Assembly (NCBI GenBank): GCA_022768785.1
Contig: JALELI010000092.1
Coordinates: 1-54,599, forward strand
DNA: 54,599 nucleotides
Source: Arcanobacterium sp.
GTDB lineage: Bacteria; Actinomycetota; Actinomycetes; Actinomycetales; Actinomycetaceae
Direction: 5' to 3'
Shown here: positions 1-9,200 of the stretch, one piece after another
How the letters are laid out: every line of letters begins with the position of its first letter
Position numbering within the stretch: the stretch's first letter is position 1
The notes under the pieces: model-generated
What the model was told of the DNA's origin: nothing
The model's database searches: none
What the model saw: the letters and a program-made list of their open reading frames with translations, nothing else
Translations under genes and position numbers: made by a program

Positions 1-732
1 CCCTGGCAAGCCGCTCATCACGAAGTAGAGATAGTGCGTACCTACGAAACACAGCACCAAAATAAAGTGGCCAGCCATCATATTAGCCAGCAGACGAATC
101 GTGAGCGTAACGGGCCGCAAGATAAATGTGGAGAGGAACTCCAGCGGCGTCATCAAAATGTACAGCGCCTTTGGCACGCCCGGAGGCATCAATTGACTCT
201 TAAAGAAGTGCCCCGCACCATGCGTCTGAATTCCGGCTGCAATAAACGCCACGTAGGCCACGAGCGCGTAGATCAATGGCATACCGATCAGCGATGTGCC
301 AGCAATTTGCAACCCCGGAATCACGCCAGTGAGATTCATAAAAAGCACACCTAAGAAGATGGTCATCAGCAGCGGCTGATATTTCTTCGCCTCTTCTTCT
401 CCGCCGATGATCTCTTCCGTGATACTCACTTTTGAAAACTCAAGCAGCGCTTCCATAGCCGCCTGAGCCCGCCCTGGAATCAGCTTGGAACGCTTGGCAT
501 AGAGCACGAGTAACAGCGCCAAAATAATCACTGCCACTAGTCGCACAAGCAAAATGCGGTTCATCGCGAAGGGAGTGCCCGCAAACAAGAAAGGGGCCGG
601 ATTGAATTCATGTGCGAGAGTAGGTGCTTCGAATTCACTGCTCGCAGCTGAGGCCTGGGCGAGCGGCATGAGCGCGGTTGCAAGCAAAGCGTTCACCAGT
701 GCAAAAATCCTTCTCCGTGCAATTTGTGCCAT
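1..732 (-). CDS. atpB: ATP synthase F0 subunit a (partial, 3' end beyond window)
   Basis: Reading the minus strand from 732 gives an open frame that runs off the window edge. It encodes the membrane subunit a of the F1F0 ATP synthase, which forms the two proton half-channels facing the c-ring. Visible are a short hydrophobic N-terminal leader, the family phrase FNPAPFLFAGTPFAMNR, several membrane helices, and the helix RPVTLTIRLLANMMAGHF holding the essential channel arginine. The start is the ATG at 732; GTG codons at 753 and 774 are in frame, with a stop just above them. No clear Shine-Dalgarno lies before 732, so the start is less certain than the identity. It is the last gene seen of a minus-strand run led by wecA and the Rv1303-like gene, as in other Actinobacteria, and the rest of the atp operon should follow to the left of position 1. 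Confidence 0.93.
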   Translation of the reverse strand, partial: MAQIARRRIFALVNALLATALMPLAQASAASSEFEAPTLAHEFNPAPFLFAGTPFAMNRILLVRLVAVIILALLLVLYAKRSKLIPGRAQAAMEALLEFSKVSITEEIIGGEEEAKKYQPLLMTIFLGVLFMNLTGVIPGLQIAGTSLIGMPLIYALVAYVAFIAAGIQTHGAGHFFKSQLMPPGVPKALYILMTPLEFLSTFILRPVTLTIRLLANMMAGHFILVLCFVGTHYLYFVMSGLPG

Positions 733-1031
733 CTGTACGGAAAACACATCGTCGTGGAAGTTTCCCGGCACAATGGCCTAACGCTCCAACCTTACATGAG
801 AGAGCTTTTGGGGGCAAAGAGTTTGAGCGATTCTCTTCGCCTCTCGCTGTGTATTACACAGAATTTTTTATATTTATTACAGAATCCTGATTGTAGAATC
901 TCAGGATTGCAACGCATTATGATTTTCCCCACTGCGCTGATCCCCCTGAGCCTCCATACAGCTGTGGCACTCACCCGCACCTGTACATCTGCGCTTCGTG
1001 CCCTAATCCTCTGCCCCGGAGCCAGATCGCA
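733..1031 (-). promoter_or_regulatory. Intergenic region upstream of atpB with A+T-rich promoter-like tract
   Basis: These 299 bases lie between the Rv1303-like gene and atpB, with no convincing gene on either strand. The stretch around 862-892 is much richer in A+T than its surroundings and, read on the minus strand, contains TATAAA- and TAATAC-like hexamers suitable for a -10 box of an atp operon promoter. No -35 match is convincing. The promoter call is inference from composition and position. Confidence 0.35.
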
Positions 1032-1511
1032 TCACACTGCTTCACGCGCCCTCACATCGCCTGCATCATTGCCATTGCCCGCATCAATCCCTGGCCCCGG
1101 TTCGCGCATCACCACAGCCGAGCTCACCACCAACGAGCACCCTACTGCTAGCGCAAAGGCTATAAAAAATGCCTGCTTATTTAGCCAGGGTAGCGGAAAC
1201 ACAGCTGCCAGCACCGCACAGAGCAACACGAGTTTCAGCACAAACACACTCGTGAGCGCCGCTCCTTGTGCTCGCGGCAGCCACCGCACCACCACCACTT
1301 GCGCTATCACGTTGAGCACATTCGAGGCCACCACAAGTGCCGCGCCAATTGCCACACTTGCCGCCATTGCTGGCCCTTGCCACCACCACAGTGCCGCAGC
1401 AGCAATCAGCGTGCCTACCGCCACCGCCACAGAGCTCCACCCAGTTGCGCCCCGTAAAATCTGAATATCCGTGGGGCGGTGACCTGGAGAACGCCGGCTG
1501 GTGTGCCCCAT
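1032..1511 (-). CDS. Small four-helix membrane protein, AtpI/Rv1303-like
   Basis: The protein has about 159 residues with four hydrophobic segments between a basic N-terminus and a charged tail. It sits between wecA and atpB, exactly where M. tuberculosis has Rv1303 and many bacteria have atpI (ATP synthase protein I, an accessory factor for c-ring assembly or Mg2+ supply). Sequence conservation in this family is low, so the call rests mainly on topology and synteny. I place the start at the ATG at 1511, just before the conserved-looking PTDIQILRG segment. The frame stays open to an ATG at 1679 that overlaps the end of wecA, which would add 56 polar, low-complexity residues; with no good ribosome site before 1511, translational coupling from 1679 remains possible. 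Confidence 0.6.
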   Translation of the reverse strand: MGHTSRRSPGHRPTDIQILRGATGWSSVAVAVGTLIAAAALWWWQGPAMAASVAIGAALVVASNVLNVIAQVVVVRWLPRAQGAALTSVFVLKLVLLCAVLAAVFPLPWLNKQAFFIAFALAVGCSLVVSSAVVMREPGPGIDAGNGNDAGDVRAREAV

Positions 1512-1659
1512 TTTTCGGCTGATTTTTTGGGTTGGTTGAGCTTTTTGGCTGCTCTCACCGCAGCCCGTGTGGCCCGGCCGCCCAGAATCTCGCCGATACA
1601 AACCCTGCCTGCCAGAATCTGGCTGCCCATCGCGGTTGTACCGCCCGCTGGGCCCACCC

Positions 1660-2784
1660 CTAGTGCGTAATCTCAGCATGGCGATCCGCTCCTGGCACCC
1701 GCGGAAGATGCATTTGATAAACGGTGATGCTCACGGCTGCCACAATCGCCACTAGCACAAAAGGCAGCACAATCGGCAGTGGGAAAATCACACCTGCAGC
1801 GCCCGAAAAAGATATCACAGCTGCCCACATATACAGCACGAGCACTGCTTTCGTATGGGAATGGCCACGGCGTAAGAGCCGGTGATGTAAATGGCCAGCA
1901 TCGGCGTGAAACGGGCTCTGCCCTCGTAACACCCTGCGGAGCACCGCCCAAAATGTATCGACTAGCGGCACGATCAAAATGAGCGCAGGGATCAAGATCG
2001 GCATAAATGCCGGAATAGCAGACGCCGTTTGCACATTTGCCGGATCAATTTGCCCCGTCACCACCACCGCGGCACCAGCCACCACAGCTCCGAGCATGAG
2101 AGCTCCAGAATCACCCATAAAAATCCGAGCCTGATGGAAATTATGCGGCAAAAATCCAGCGCACGCCCCCACAAGTGCCGCCATCACTACGGTGGCCACC
2201 GATGTGAAATCACCCGGGTCGATCATACGGGTGAGGTAATAGGCATAGGCAAAGAATGCCAATCCACCAATTCCCATCAGTCCTGCTGCTAAGCCGTCAA
2301 GGCCGTCTACGAAGTTCACCGCATTAGCCACCAGCACCACTACCACCACTGTGCCGAAGAGGTTCATGCGCGCAGAGCCGATCGTCACCCCGAGAATCGG
2401 CAACGAGATAAGCTGCACCCCAAACCACGCCATTGCTCCTGCCGCCAGGATTTCCCCAGCCAGTTTCGCATACCACCGCAGTTCGTAGATGTCGTCTATC
2501 ACCCCTACCACACACATCACGCCGGCGCCGATAATGATTCCCCAAGCCGAAGAATCGAGCGTGAAAATCTTGCTCAGATATGGCACCCGCGACGCCAACA
2601 ACAAACTGGCCACAAACCCGCCGTACATCGCCACACCACCCATGCGAGCCACAGGAAATGTGTGCACATCGCGCGCCCGTACCTGGCTCACAGCTCCAAG
2701 GCGCAACGCCAACTTCAGCGCCACCGGAACTAGCAGATACGTGATTGCCGCAGCAAACACCATCACCAGCAGATACGTTCTCAC
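1660..2784 (-). CDS. wecA: Undecaprenyl/decaprenyl-phosphate GlcNAc-1-phosphate transferase (WecA/TagO/Rfe family)
   Basis: This integral membrane enzyme moves GlcNAc-1-phosphate from UDP-GlcNAc to the polyprenyl phosphate carrier at the inner face of the membrane, the first step of wall polymer (linker unit) assembly. About eleven hydrophobic segments are visible in 374 residues. Family motifs are present: VIDDIYELRW near 95-104, NAVNFVDGLDGLAAG near 154-168, FMGDSGALMLG near 222, and the histidine-rich HADAGHLHHRLL near 305-316, which separates the WecA/TagO group from MraY. It starts with GTG two bases after the sua5 stop, so the two are surely cotranscribed. The M. tuberculosis equivalent, rfe (Rv1302), has the same neighbours. 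The true acceptor lipid and final polymer cannot be read from sequence. Confidence 0.93.
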   Translation of the reverse strand: MRTYLLVMVFAAAITYLLVPVALKLALRLGAVSQVRARDVHTFPVARMGGVAMYGGFVASLLLASRVPYLSKIFTLDSSAWGIIIGAGVMCVVGVIDDIYELRWYAKLAGEILAAGAMAWFGVQLISLPILGVTIGSARMNLFGTVVVVVLVANAVNFVDGLDGLAAGLMGIGGLAFFAYAYYLTRMIDPGDFTSVATVVMAALVGACAGFLPHNFHQARIFMGDSGALMLGAVVAGAAVVVTGQIDPANVQTASAIPAFMPILIPALILIVPLVDTFWAVLRRVLRGQSPFHADAGHLHHRLLRRGHSHTKAVLVLYMWAAVISFSGAAGVIFPLPIVLPFVLVAIVAAVSITVYQMHLPRVPGADRHAEITH

Positions 2785-2786
2785 GG

Positions 2787-3476
2787 TTACGGCTCACTCA
2801 CTGTGATTTGCGCAGCACGCTCGATATCAGCAGGATCGATGGCGCCCACGCGCAGGAGATCCGCCATGCGTGGCCGCTCAGCAGAGAGACGCACAATCGT
2901 GCTGGGCACTCCCACAGGAGATGCTCCCGCATCGAGATAGACACTCACAGCGTCACCTAGCTGCGCAATCGCTTCGTCGATAGTGGTGGCCGGAGCCTGG
3001 CCCGTTTTATTAGCACTAGTGACGGCGAGCGGCCCCACTTCGCGCAGCAGCTCCAAAGCTAATGGGTGATCCGGCATGCGCAGTGCCACCGTGCCATTGG
3101 TCTCTCCTAAATCCCAACCTAGCGCAGGAGAGGCCGGCACAATAACCGTGAGTGCCCCTGGCCAAAAATGCTCGATGAGGCGCTGCGCGATCTGCGCCAA
3201 CTCTCCGCGGCGAGCCACGGGATCCACCAAATCACTCGCCTGTTCAGCGTTGGCCACCAACACTGGTGGCGGCATTGCGCGAGTGCGAGATTTGGCGGCC
3301 AGCAATGCAGTGACGGCATCGGCATTGCGCGGATCTGCACCGATGCCATAAACGGTGTCTGTGGGCAAGCAAATCACCTGCCCCGCTGCCACCGCAGCAG
3401 CGGCAGCTACGAGCGCTGCGTCCCAGCTGCGCGGATCGTGCAGATTTGTTGCACGTAAATCCTGGAAGATCTTCAT
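2787..3476 (-). CDS. sua5: L-threonylcarbamoyladenylate synthase (Sua5/YwlC/YrdC family)
   Basis: The 229-residue protein has the YrdC fold. It uses L-threonine, bicarbonate and ATP to make threonylcarbamoyl-AMP, the donor for the t6A37 modification of ANN-decoding tRNAs. The ATP/threonine pocket motifs are visible: LPTDTVYGIGADP near 37-49, AAKSRTRAMPPPVLV near 60-74 (family K-x-R signature), and VTSANKTGQ near 150. It is the short YrdC-like form; the C-terminal Sua5 domain of longer homologues is absent. It lies 35 bases after prmC and ends two bases before wecA, in the conserved prfA-prmC-sua5 translation cluster. The ATG start has GGGAT close upstream. Confidence 0.93.
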   Translation of the reverse strand: MKIFQDLRATNLHDPRSWDAALVAAAAAVAAGQVICLPTDTVYGIGADPRNADAVTALLAAKSRTRAMPPPVLVANAEQASDLVDPVARRGELAQIAQRLIEHFWPGALTVIVPASPALGWDLGETNGTVALRMPDHPLALELLREVGPLAVTSANKTGQAPATTIDEAIAQLGDAVSVYLDAGASPVGVPSTIVRLSAERPRMADLLRVGAIDPADIERAAQITVSEP

Positions 3477-3511
3477 ATCCCAATCCTAACGTGCGGTATG
3501 GCGATTGCGAA

Positions 3512-4489
3512 TCACCGCTCAGCCTGGAGCCACCGCAGCTCCCCCGCCAAATCTCGCCCCGTGGAAACTGCTGTAAACCCAGCTTGCACCGCAGCTGCCC
3601 GCAGAGCCTCTGCTTGCTCACTCGCGTGCTCCATCACGAGCGCCCCTCCAGGAGCGAGTAGTTCGCTGGCGCGGGCGATCGTGCGCAGCGGGATATCCAG
3701 GCCATCTGCTCCTCCACCCCAAAGCGCCTCTTTCGGATCAGCTTGCACTTCTGGGCTGAGCTGGTGATAAGCAGGCACGTATGGCGGATTGGCAATCACG
3801 AGCGCCACTCGCCCCCGCAGCTGAACTTCAAAAGGATCTGGCAGCGGCGCGAGTGCGTCGGCCTGAATAAAATGTACTGGATTGCCATACCGAGCGTTGT
3901 TGCGCTCTGCAGAAGCGAACGCCACTGCGCTGCTCTCCACCCCCACAACTTCAAGGTGCGGAGCGCGCAACTCTGCCAGCTCTGTAGCGATACTGAGCGC
4001 AATAGCACCGGAACCAGAAAAAAGATCTACTGTGATTAGCTCAGCTGGCAGCGGTTGTAGCGTACCGGCCAGACCGCCGTCACCAGATAACTCCGCTGCA
4101 TTAGCCACTCCAGCGCCAGTTTCCATCGCAGCCTTGTGAGCGCGCACACGATCGTAGCGTTGTTTGAGATAATCAATGCCCGCTTGCGCCACCATTTCAG
4201 TTTCCGGCCGTACGATAAACACTCCTGGGCGCGCTTCTAATTCGAGATAGCGAAACCACATAGTGCCGAGGATATGTTGCAGTGGCTCACGGCGAATTCG
4301 GCGCTCTAGCAAGCGGCGAAATTCAGCTAGTTGCTGCGGCGAAACAGCATTGGAGCTCGGCGCCTGATGTGCGGGAGGCAATCCCGCTGCTGTAGCCAGT
4401 TCCTGTGCATCGTGCAGGGGGGAATCCACGCCCGCCAGCTGCAATTGCGCAGCTCCCTCACGCACTGCTTGCCCCCATGTGAGTTGCAC
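3512..4489 (-). CDS. prmC: Peptide chain release factor N5-glutamine methyltransferase
   Basis: PrmC (HemK) methylates the glutamine of the GGQ motif in release factors using S-adenosylmethionine; its main substrate RF1 is encoded just upstream. The N-terminal helical domain covers about residues 1-75, followed by a Rossmann methyltransferase domain with DLFSGSGAIALS (SAM loop, near 155-166) and the catalytic NPPY (within VIANPPYVP). I chose GTG at 4489 because AAGGGAG lies five bases before it and the protein then begins like other PrmC proteins; an upstream ATG at 4606 would add 39 atypical residues. Between the domains, about residues 118-151 (4037-4138) form an Ala/Gly-rich insertion (TGAGVANAAELSGDGG) not expected in this family. 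Confidence 0.92.
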   Translation of the reverse strand: MQLTWGQAVREGAAQLQLAGVDSPLHDAQELATAAGLPPAHQAPSSNAVSPQQLAEFRRLLERRIRREPLQHILGTMWFRYLELEARPGVFIVRPETEMVAQAGIDYLKQRYDRVRAHKAAMETGAGVANAAELSGDGGLAGTLQPLPAELITVDLFSGSGAIALSIATELAELRAPHLEVVGVESSAVAFASAERNNARYGNPVHFIQADALAPLPDPFEVQLRGRVALVIANPPYVPAYHQLSPEVQADPKEALWGGGADGLDIPLRTIARASELLAPGGALVMEHASEQAEALRAAAVQAGFTAVSTGRDLAGELRWLQAER

Positions 4490-4669
4490 GGCCACTCCCT
4501 TCCGAACTCGCGCTCCCTTTTCCGCCAGAAGCGGTGGGTGCTGATACCCCGTGCGCTCTCGGCTTCTCGGGAGATTCTCTCCCTGTGTATTTCGCGCAGC
4601 TGGCATCCGGGCACAGAGCCCGCCACCAGCGCTGTGCGCCCCTGAGCTATTGCCCCTCTTGCTGCACCA

Positions 4670-5809
4670 CTACCGCGCCGCAGCAGCCGCCGCTTCTAGC
4701 CGCTCGTTTTCGTCCATGTGCTGCAGGCTCTCAATCACTGGCTCGAGCTCTCCGTTCATGACGGCGTCGAGATTGTATGCTTTGTAGCCGCTGCGGTGAT
4801 CGGAGATTCGATTCTCCGGAAAGTTATAGGTACGCACTCGCTCTGATCTATCCACTGTGCGCACCTGCGAACGCCGTTGCTCCGCCTCAGCAGCCGCCTG
4901 CTCTTCGAGCTGTTTTTGGCGCAGCCGCGCCCGGAGCACTCGCATAGCTGATTCACGGTTTTTGATCTGCGATTTTTCGTCTTGCATAGAAACGGTGATG
5001 CCGGTGGGCAAGTGAGTGATACGCACAGCGGAATCTGTGGTGTTTACCGACTGCCCGCCTGGGCCAGAAGAGCGAAACACATCAATGCGCAGATCCGTAT
5101 CGGCGATCTCTATTTCCCCGGGGTCGTCTACTTCAGCAAACACCAGCACTCCCGCGGCACTGGTGTGGATTCTCCCCTGAGATTCAGTCACTGGTACCCG
5201 CTGCACCCGGTGCACCCCTGCCTCAAATTTCAGATGCGCCCACACCCCTTCGGCAGGATCCTCTGGCACCCCTTTTGCTTTGATGGCCACCTGCACATCT
5301 TTATAGCCGCCGAGCTCAGTGCTGGTGGCTGAGAGTAGCTGCCAATTCCACCCCATCTTCTCGACATAGCGCTCATACATACGCAAAAGATCGGCGGCAA
5401 AGAGGGCGCTCTCTTCCCCACCTTCACCAGCTTTCACTTCCAGGATCACATCGCGCCCATCGTCAGGGTCCCGTGGAATCAACGCATCGCGCAGATCGGC
5501 CGCAGTGGTTTCGAGCTTCTCCTCTAAACCGGGAATCTCATCGGCAAAAAGCGCGGCATCGTCTCCTCCAGCGGCCACGATATCGCGCATATCAGCCAGA
5601 TCGTGGGCAGCCGCCGCATATTTTTCGTAGCGGCTCACCACTCTTCCCAGCTCAGCATATCGGCGCCCTAAAGAGCGCAGTTTGCTCGGATCAGCGAGCA
5701 CCTCCGGAGAAGCCATTTGCTTTTCGATGCTGTGATATTCCTCCAGCATTGCCTCGGCTGCCGAAAAATCTTCATTGGCCACACTCTGGTATGCGCCGGT
5801 TTCTGCCAT
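4670..5809 (-). CDS. prfA: Peptide chain release factor 1
   Basis: RF1 recognises UAA and UAG in the ribosomal A site and triggers peptide release. The class-specific tripeptide P-V-T (about 206-208, within [14 protein letters not shown]) marks it as RF1 rather than RF2, and [14 protein letters not shown] (about 247-260) contains the catalytic GGQ whose glutamine PrmC methylates. The N-terminal coiled coil and acidic hinge ([10 protein letters not shown]) are normal. Two ATG codons sit side by side at 5812 and 5809 after GGAGGC; the second gives the better spacing. A third ATG at 5848 would add 13 residues without a good ribosome site. About 180 bases separate it from the chosen prmC start, with no gene seen between. 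Confidence 0.95.
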   Translation of the reverse strand: MAETGAYQSVANEDFSAAEAMLEEYHSIEKQMASPEVLADPSKLRSLGRRYAELGRVVSRYEKYAAAAHDLADMRDIVAAGGDDAALFADEIPGLEEKLETTAADLRDALIPRDPDDGRDVILEVKAGEGGEESALFAADLLRMYERYVEKMGWNWQLLSATSTELGGYKDVQVAIKAKGVPEDPAEGVWAHLKFEAGVHRVQRVPVTESQGRIHTSAAGVLVFAEVDDPGEIEIADTDLRIDVFRSSGPGGQSVNTTDSAVRITHLPTGITVSMQDEKSQIKNRESAMRVLRARLRQKQLEEQAAAEAEQRRSQVRTVDRSERVRTYNFPENRISDHRSGYKAYNLDAVMNGELEPVIESLQHMDENERLEAAAAAAR

Positions 5810-6021
5810 CATGCCTCCAGAGCAGTGCCCCATCAGTGTGGAAATCATTCCGATCCCAGCGCCTTGTATGCAGCACCGCGTTGTATTTGCTCGATCTCTT
5901 TACACGAGCGCTTTACGTGAGTGAGCTGCCCACTTTGCCACGGGAGCTAGCCCTGCTCACACCCGTTGCGCCGTCAGCTCTCACTGTGCGCTCTGCCCTG
6001 CGCCGTACCCTCAACCGGCGT

Positions 6022-6073
6022 ATAAAACGAGGCGCCGGCTCTGTGCTGAATTCAGCAAACAGATACCGGCGCC
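6022..6073 (-). terminator. Rho-independent terminator after rpmE
   Basis: Perfect eight-base arms GGCGCCGG (6031-6038) and CCGGCGCC (6066-6073) enclose a second palindrome (TGCTGAATTCAGCA). Read on the minus strand the stem is followed by TCGTTTTAT. It lies directly after the rpmE stop, in the 275-base gap before prfA. The rest of that gap (5810-6021) shows no gene. Confidence 0.75.
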
Positions 6074-6084
6074 CCACAAAAAAG

Positions 6085-6321
6085 CTACTTAGCTGCCTCT
6101 GCTTTAGCAGGCTTCGTGCGCTTGCCATAGCGAGCCTCGAAACGAGCCACACGCCCACCAGTATCCAGAATCTTCTGCTTGCCAGTGTAGAACGGGTGGC
6201 ATGCAGAGCAGACGTCTACGCGCAGATGATCGCCCTGATAGGTGGAACGAGTTTGGAACTCATTGCCGCATGTGCAACTCACAGTGATGTCGTGATAATC
6301 GGGGTGAATTCCCTTTTTCAT
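6085..6321 (-). CDS. rpmE: 50S ribosomal protein bL31
   Basis: A 78-residue L31 of the zinc-binding (C+) type. The four cysteines appear as C-x-C near 16-18 and C-x-x-C near 38-41 (VSCTCGN and [11 protein letters not shown]), and the family core [25 protein letters not shown] follows. The C-terminus is lysine/alanine rich. AAGGAGAG precedes two adjacent ATG codons at 6324 and 6321; the second has better spacing. The open frame extends 74 codons further upstream, but that stretch has no L31 similarity and is not counted. It stands alone between rho and a strong terminator. About 290 bases separate it from rho, with no gene seen in them. Confidence 0.95.
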   Translation of the reverse strand: MKKGIHPDYHDITVSCTCGNEFQTRSTYQGDHLRVDVCSACHPFYTGKQKILDTGGRVARFEARYGKRTKPAKAEAAK

Positions 6322-6609
6322 CATCTCTCCTTGGATCGTTGAATGCCCTGGGTCCACTGCACAGCTCTCGCGCTCTATGGCGAGGTGGCCTTTTCGTTCC
6401 ACACCAACTCGGCACCGCCGAAAGCGATCTGGAAACGGCGAGTGGTGAACCAGAAGCCGACGTTCAATTAAACCACTTTGACGCCGAACTATTCCACTTT
6501 CGTGAGGCACCCCACCGCCCCTCGGCTGGCTGTGCCCTAGCACCACGGTACAAGCTACCCACGCCGCAAACCCCTCACTGGCGATCTGCGGCTGGGAGCT
6601 TCGCTCGTT

Positions 6610-8328
6610 CTACTCTCCAGCGGCTTGCATGCCGCGCACCACGCTCATCAAGAAATCTTTGTTAGCCTCGGTTTTGCGCAGCCGGCCGAGCAGATAATCA
6701 CTCGCTTCTTGCACATCGAGTGTGCCGAGCGCGCGGCGCAGATGCCATACGATCTTGAGCTCTTCTGGCGAGAACAACAGCTCTTCACGGCGCGTGCCCG
6801 AAGCGTTGATATCCACAGCCGGGAAGATACGCCGGTCTGCGAGCTGGCGAGAAAGCCGCAGCTCCATATTGCCGGTGCCCTTGAACTCCTCGAAAATCAC
6901 CTCGTCCATCTTTGAACCAGTTTCCACCAGCGCTGACGCAATGATAGTGAGTGAGCCGCCGTTTTCGATATTGCGTGCGGCGCCAAAGAATTTCTTTGGC
7001 GGGTAGAGCGCTCCGGCATCTACACCGCCGGTGAGAATCCTCCCACTAGCAGGAGCAGCGAGGTTGTAGGCACGGGAGAGGCGAGTGAGCGAATCGAGCA
7101 AAATCACCACATCTTGCCCGAGTTCCACCAGCCGCTTAGCGCGCTCTACAGCCAGTTCTGAAACGGTAGTGTGATCTGAAGCTGGGCGATCAAAGGTAGA
7201 AGCGATCACTTCGCCGTGCACTAACCGCTGCATATCCGTCACTTCTTCAGGCCGCTCATCTACGAGCACCACCATCAGATGCACTTCCGGATTGTTTTTT
7301 GCAATCGCCATTGCGAGCTGTTGCATAATCACAGTTTTGCCGGCTTTAGGTGGCGACACAATAAGACCACGCTGGCCCTTGCCGATTGGTGCCACAAGAT
7401 CAATCACACGAGTGGTGAGCGCGTTCTTCGTGGTTTCCACCCGCAGCATTTCCTGAGGATAGAGCGGAGTGAGTTTGTTAAACTCCAGCCGTTTCAGCGA
7501 ATCCTCCGGGGAGAGCCCATTAATAGCGGTGATCTCCACAAGCGGATTGTATTTGTGCTGGCGCTGGCCACGGCGGTTTGGGCTATCCGCGAGCGAACGC
7601 ACTGCCCCCACAATCGCATCTCCGCGGCGCAAACCATATTTCTTAATAATCTGGCTGCTCACATAAGCATCAGATTTCCCGGGCAAGTATCCGCCAGTGC
7701 GCAAGTAGGAGTTGGTGCCCGAAATATCTAAGATACCCGCCACTGGCAAGAGCACATCTTCTTGAGCTTCGCTTCCGCGGGCTTCCGGCTCTGCTTCACT
7801 GTGTGAATGCGCAGCCTCTGCATGGGCACTATTGCGGCGCTCCACCCGCTCGGCGCGCCCGGTGCGCTCCCGGCGATCTCGGCGCTCCCGGCGCCCGTTT
7901 GCTGTGCGGCGTTCACTGCGCTCATCGCGCTCGCTGCGGCTGTGATCGTCTGCCTTTGCGGGCTCTGTATCCGCCTCAGAGCTGCGCCCATGCGTGAGCT
8001 CACTCACTGCTTCGGCAGCATCTCCGCGCCGGTCTCTCCGCCCTTGCGCCTTCCGCTCGGCAGCCTCACTAATAGCCTCCAGTGCAGCTGCTTTTTCTGC
8101 CCCACCGAGCTGCACAGCTGGCTCTGCTTCCGTATTCGTTGAGACCGCCGCATCGGAAGTGCGTTTTCGAGGCGCTGCAGCAGGCGCTCCAGCTGCTTTA
8201 ATAGCGCTCACATAATCCGCCTTGCGGGCCTTCGGGCCAAGTTCAATGCCCATCTGGGCAGCAAGGGCTTTAACATCTGCCACGCGCATCGCATTGAGTG
8301 CGCTGGCCGAGAGTGGCTTATCGCTCAC
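6610..8328 (-). CDS. rho: Transcription termination factor Rho
   Basis: Rho is the hexameric RNA-dependent ATPase that ends untranslated transcripts. The 572 residues comprise an N-terminal SAP-like helical part (1-50), a long disordered Arg/Glu/Ser-rich insertion (about 55-195, e.g. RRERRDRRERTGRAERVERR) typical of high-GC Gram-positive Rho, an RNA-binding cold-shock-like domain (LLPVAGILDISGTNSYLR), and the RecA-like motor with Walker A SPPKAGKTV, Walker B DVVILLDSLTRLSRAYN and the Q/R-loop region. The GTG start at 8328 is preceded by GAAGGAACCTC. The order thrB-rho-rpmE-prfA is conserved in Actinobacteria, but here pdxS-pdxT intervene between thrB and rho. Confidence 0.97.
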   Translation of the reverse strand: MSDKPLSASALNAMRVADVKALAAQMGIELGPKARKADYVSAIKAAGAPAAAPRKRTSDAAVSTNTEAEPAVQLGGAEKAAALEAISEAAERKAQGRRDRRGDAAEAVSELTHGRSSEADTEPAKADDHSRSERDERSERRTANGRRERRDRRERTGRAERVERRNSAHAEAAHSHSEAEPEARGSEAQEDVLLPVAGILDISGTNSYLRTGGYLPGKSDAYVSSQIIKKYGLRRGDAIVGAVRSLADSPNRRGQRQHKYNPLVEITAINGLSPEDSLKRLEFNKLTPLYPQEMLRVETTKNALTTRVIDLVAPIGKGQRGLIVSPPKAGKTVIMQQLAMAIAKNNPEVHLMVVLVDERPEEVTDMQRLVHGEVIASTFDRPASDHTTVSELAVERAKRLVELGQDVVILLDSLTRLSRAYNLAAPASGRILTGGVDAGALYPPKKFFGAARNIENGGSLTIIASALVETGSKMDEVIFEEFKGTGNMELRLSRQLADRRIFPAVDINASGTRREELLFSPEELKIVWHLRRALGTLDVQEASDYLLGRLRKTEANKDFLMSVVRGMQAAGE

Positions 8329-8530
8329 GAGGTTCCTTCCTCGGGTGCCAAAGGCACATATATTAATAGGTGTTTATAGATGAAAAATCGCTACACGATG
8401 CACTCAGGCATATGTGAACGAACCGAATGCCAAATCTGTAAAACAAACACTACGTGTGCCCACAGCTGGCAATGCTCACCGAGCATTGAGGAAATCACTG
8501 TTATATCGTTTTCCTCTGGCGCCAGTATAC
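8329..8530 (-). promoter_or_regulatory. rho: Candidate rho promoter and long leader
   Basis: On the minus strand TATACT occurs at 8529-8524, just after the pdxT stop, next to the palindrome TGGCGCCA. Transcription from it would give a leader of roughly 190 bases before the rho GTG. Rho genes are often autoregulated through long leaders. The -35 is poor, so this is a candidate only; no gene is seen in the leader. Confidence 0.4.
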
Positions 8531-8543
8531 ACGTTTGCCACCG

Positions 8544-9200
8544 TCACCGAAAATCTCGTGCCCGCACCCTGCGCAGCCACCACGCCACAATGCGATGATC
8601 AGAATCCTGCTCCGGGTGAAACGCCAGCCCTAAAATATCGCCTTGCTGCACCGCCACAATTCGCCCATCGGCTAAGCTAGCCACCGCTTGTGCTCCTGCA
8701 CCCACTGCTTGCACGATTGGGCCGCGAATAAAAGTGGCAGGAATATGCTCACCAATTCCACGCACAGTGATCTGCGTAACGAACGAATCCAGCTGTGATC
8801 CAAAAGCATTGCGTTGCACTCGCGCGTTGAGCACTCCGAGAGTGCGCTGCCCTGGAGCCGCATCTACGAGGTCAGTGGCCGCATAGATTAATCCTGCACA
8901 GGTGAGCAGCGCTGGCAAACCGGCGGTGAGCATTTTTTGCAGCGGTTCCGCCAAACCAAAAATTCGGCTCAGCTTGTCAATCACTGTGGATTCTCCGCCA
9001 GGGATCACGATAGCCTGGATCCCCTCCAAATCTTCCGGCTTACGAATTTGGCGGGTATTCGCTCCAAGGCGGCGCAGCATCGCCTCGTGCTCCATAAAAT
9101 CGCCTTGGAGGGCATAGACGCCGATCAGCAGGCCGGCACCGATACGAGATTCCTCGGTGCCGGCCGCTATCGCCGGAGCGTCATCAATGAAGCTCACCAT
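8544..9200 (-). CDS. pdxT: Pyridoxal 5'-phosphate synthase glutaminase subunit
   Basis: PdxT hydrolyses glutamine and channels ammonia to PdxS in the 12+12 PLP synthase. The class I glutaminase motifs are visible: [13 protein letters not shown] (residues 26-38), [12 protein letters not shown] (66-77), the nucleophile in [10 protein letters not shown] (Cys101), and the His/Glu pair in [11 protein letters not shown] near 196-200. A stretch of about 24 residues precedes the usual family N-terminus. The ATG overlaps the last seven bases of pdxS, so translation is probably coupled; no good independent ribosome site is seen, which leaves the exact start somewhat open. Confidence 0.94.
   Translation of the reverse strand: MVSFIDDAPAIAAGTEESRIGAGLLIGVYALQGDFMEHEAMLRRLGANTRQIRKPEDLEGIQAIVIPGGESTVIDKLSRIFGLAEPLQKMLTAGLPALLTCAGLIYAATDLVDAAPGQRTLGVLNARVQRNAFGSQLDSFVTQITVRGIGEHIPATFIRGPIVQAVGAGAQAVASLADGRIVAVQQGDILGLAFHPEQDSDHRIVAWWLRRVRARDFR

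Noticed and set aside
724-1464. A 246-codon open frame on the plus strand opposite atpB and the Rv1303-like gene
   Set aside because: It is rich in Thr/Ala/His runs typical of an antisense frame, has no family resemblance and lies over two well supported genes.
4490-4606. Longer PrmC start at ATG 4606
   Set aside because: The extra 39 residues are unlike PrmC and the GTG at 4489 has a good Shine-Dalgarno at proper spacing.
5473-6342. A 289-codon plus-strand open frame over prfA and rpmE
   Set aside because: It covers the prfA start, a terminator and all of rpmE in antisense, with composition of a shadow frame.
6322-6546. Upstream extension of the rpmE frame by about 75 codons
   Set aside because: The extension has no L31 similarity, and a strong Shine-Dalgarno precedes the normal ATG.
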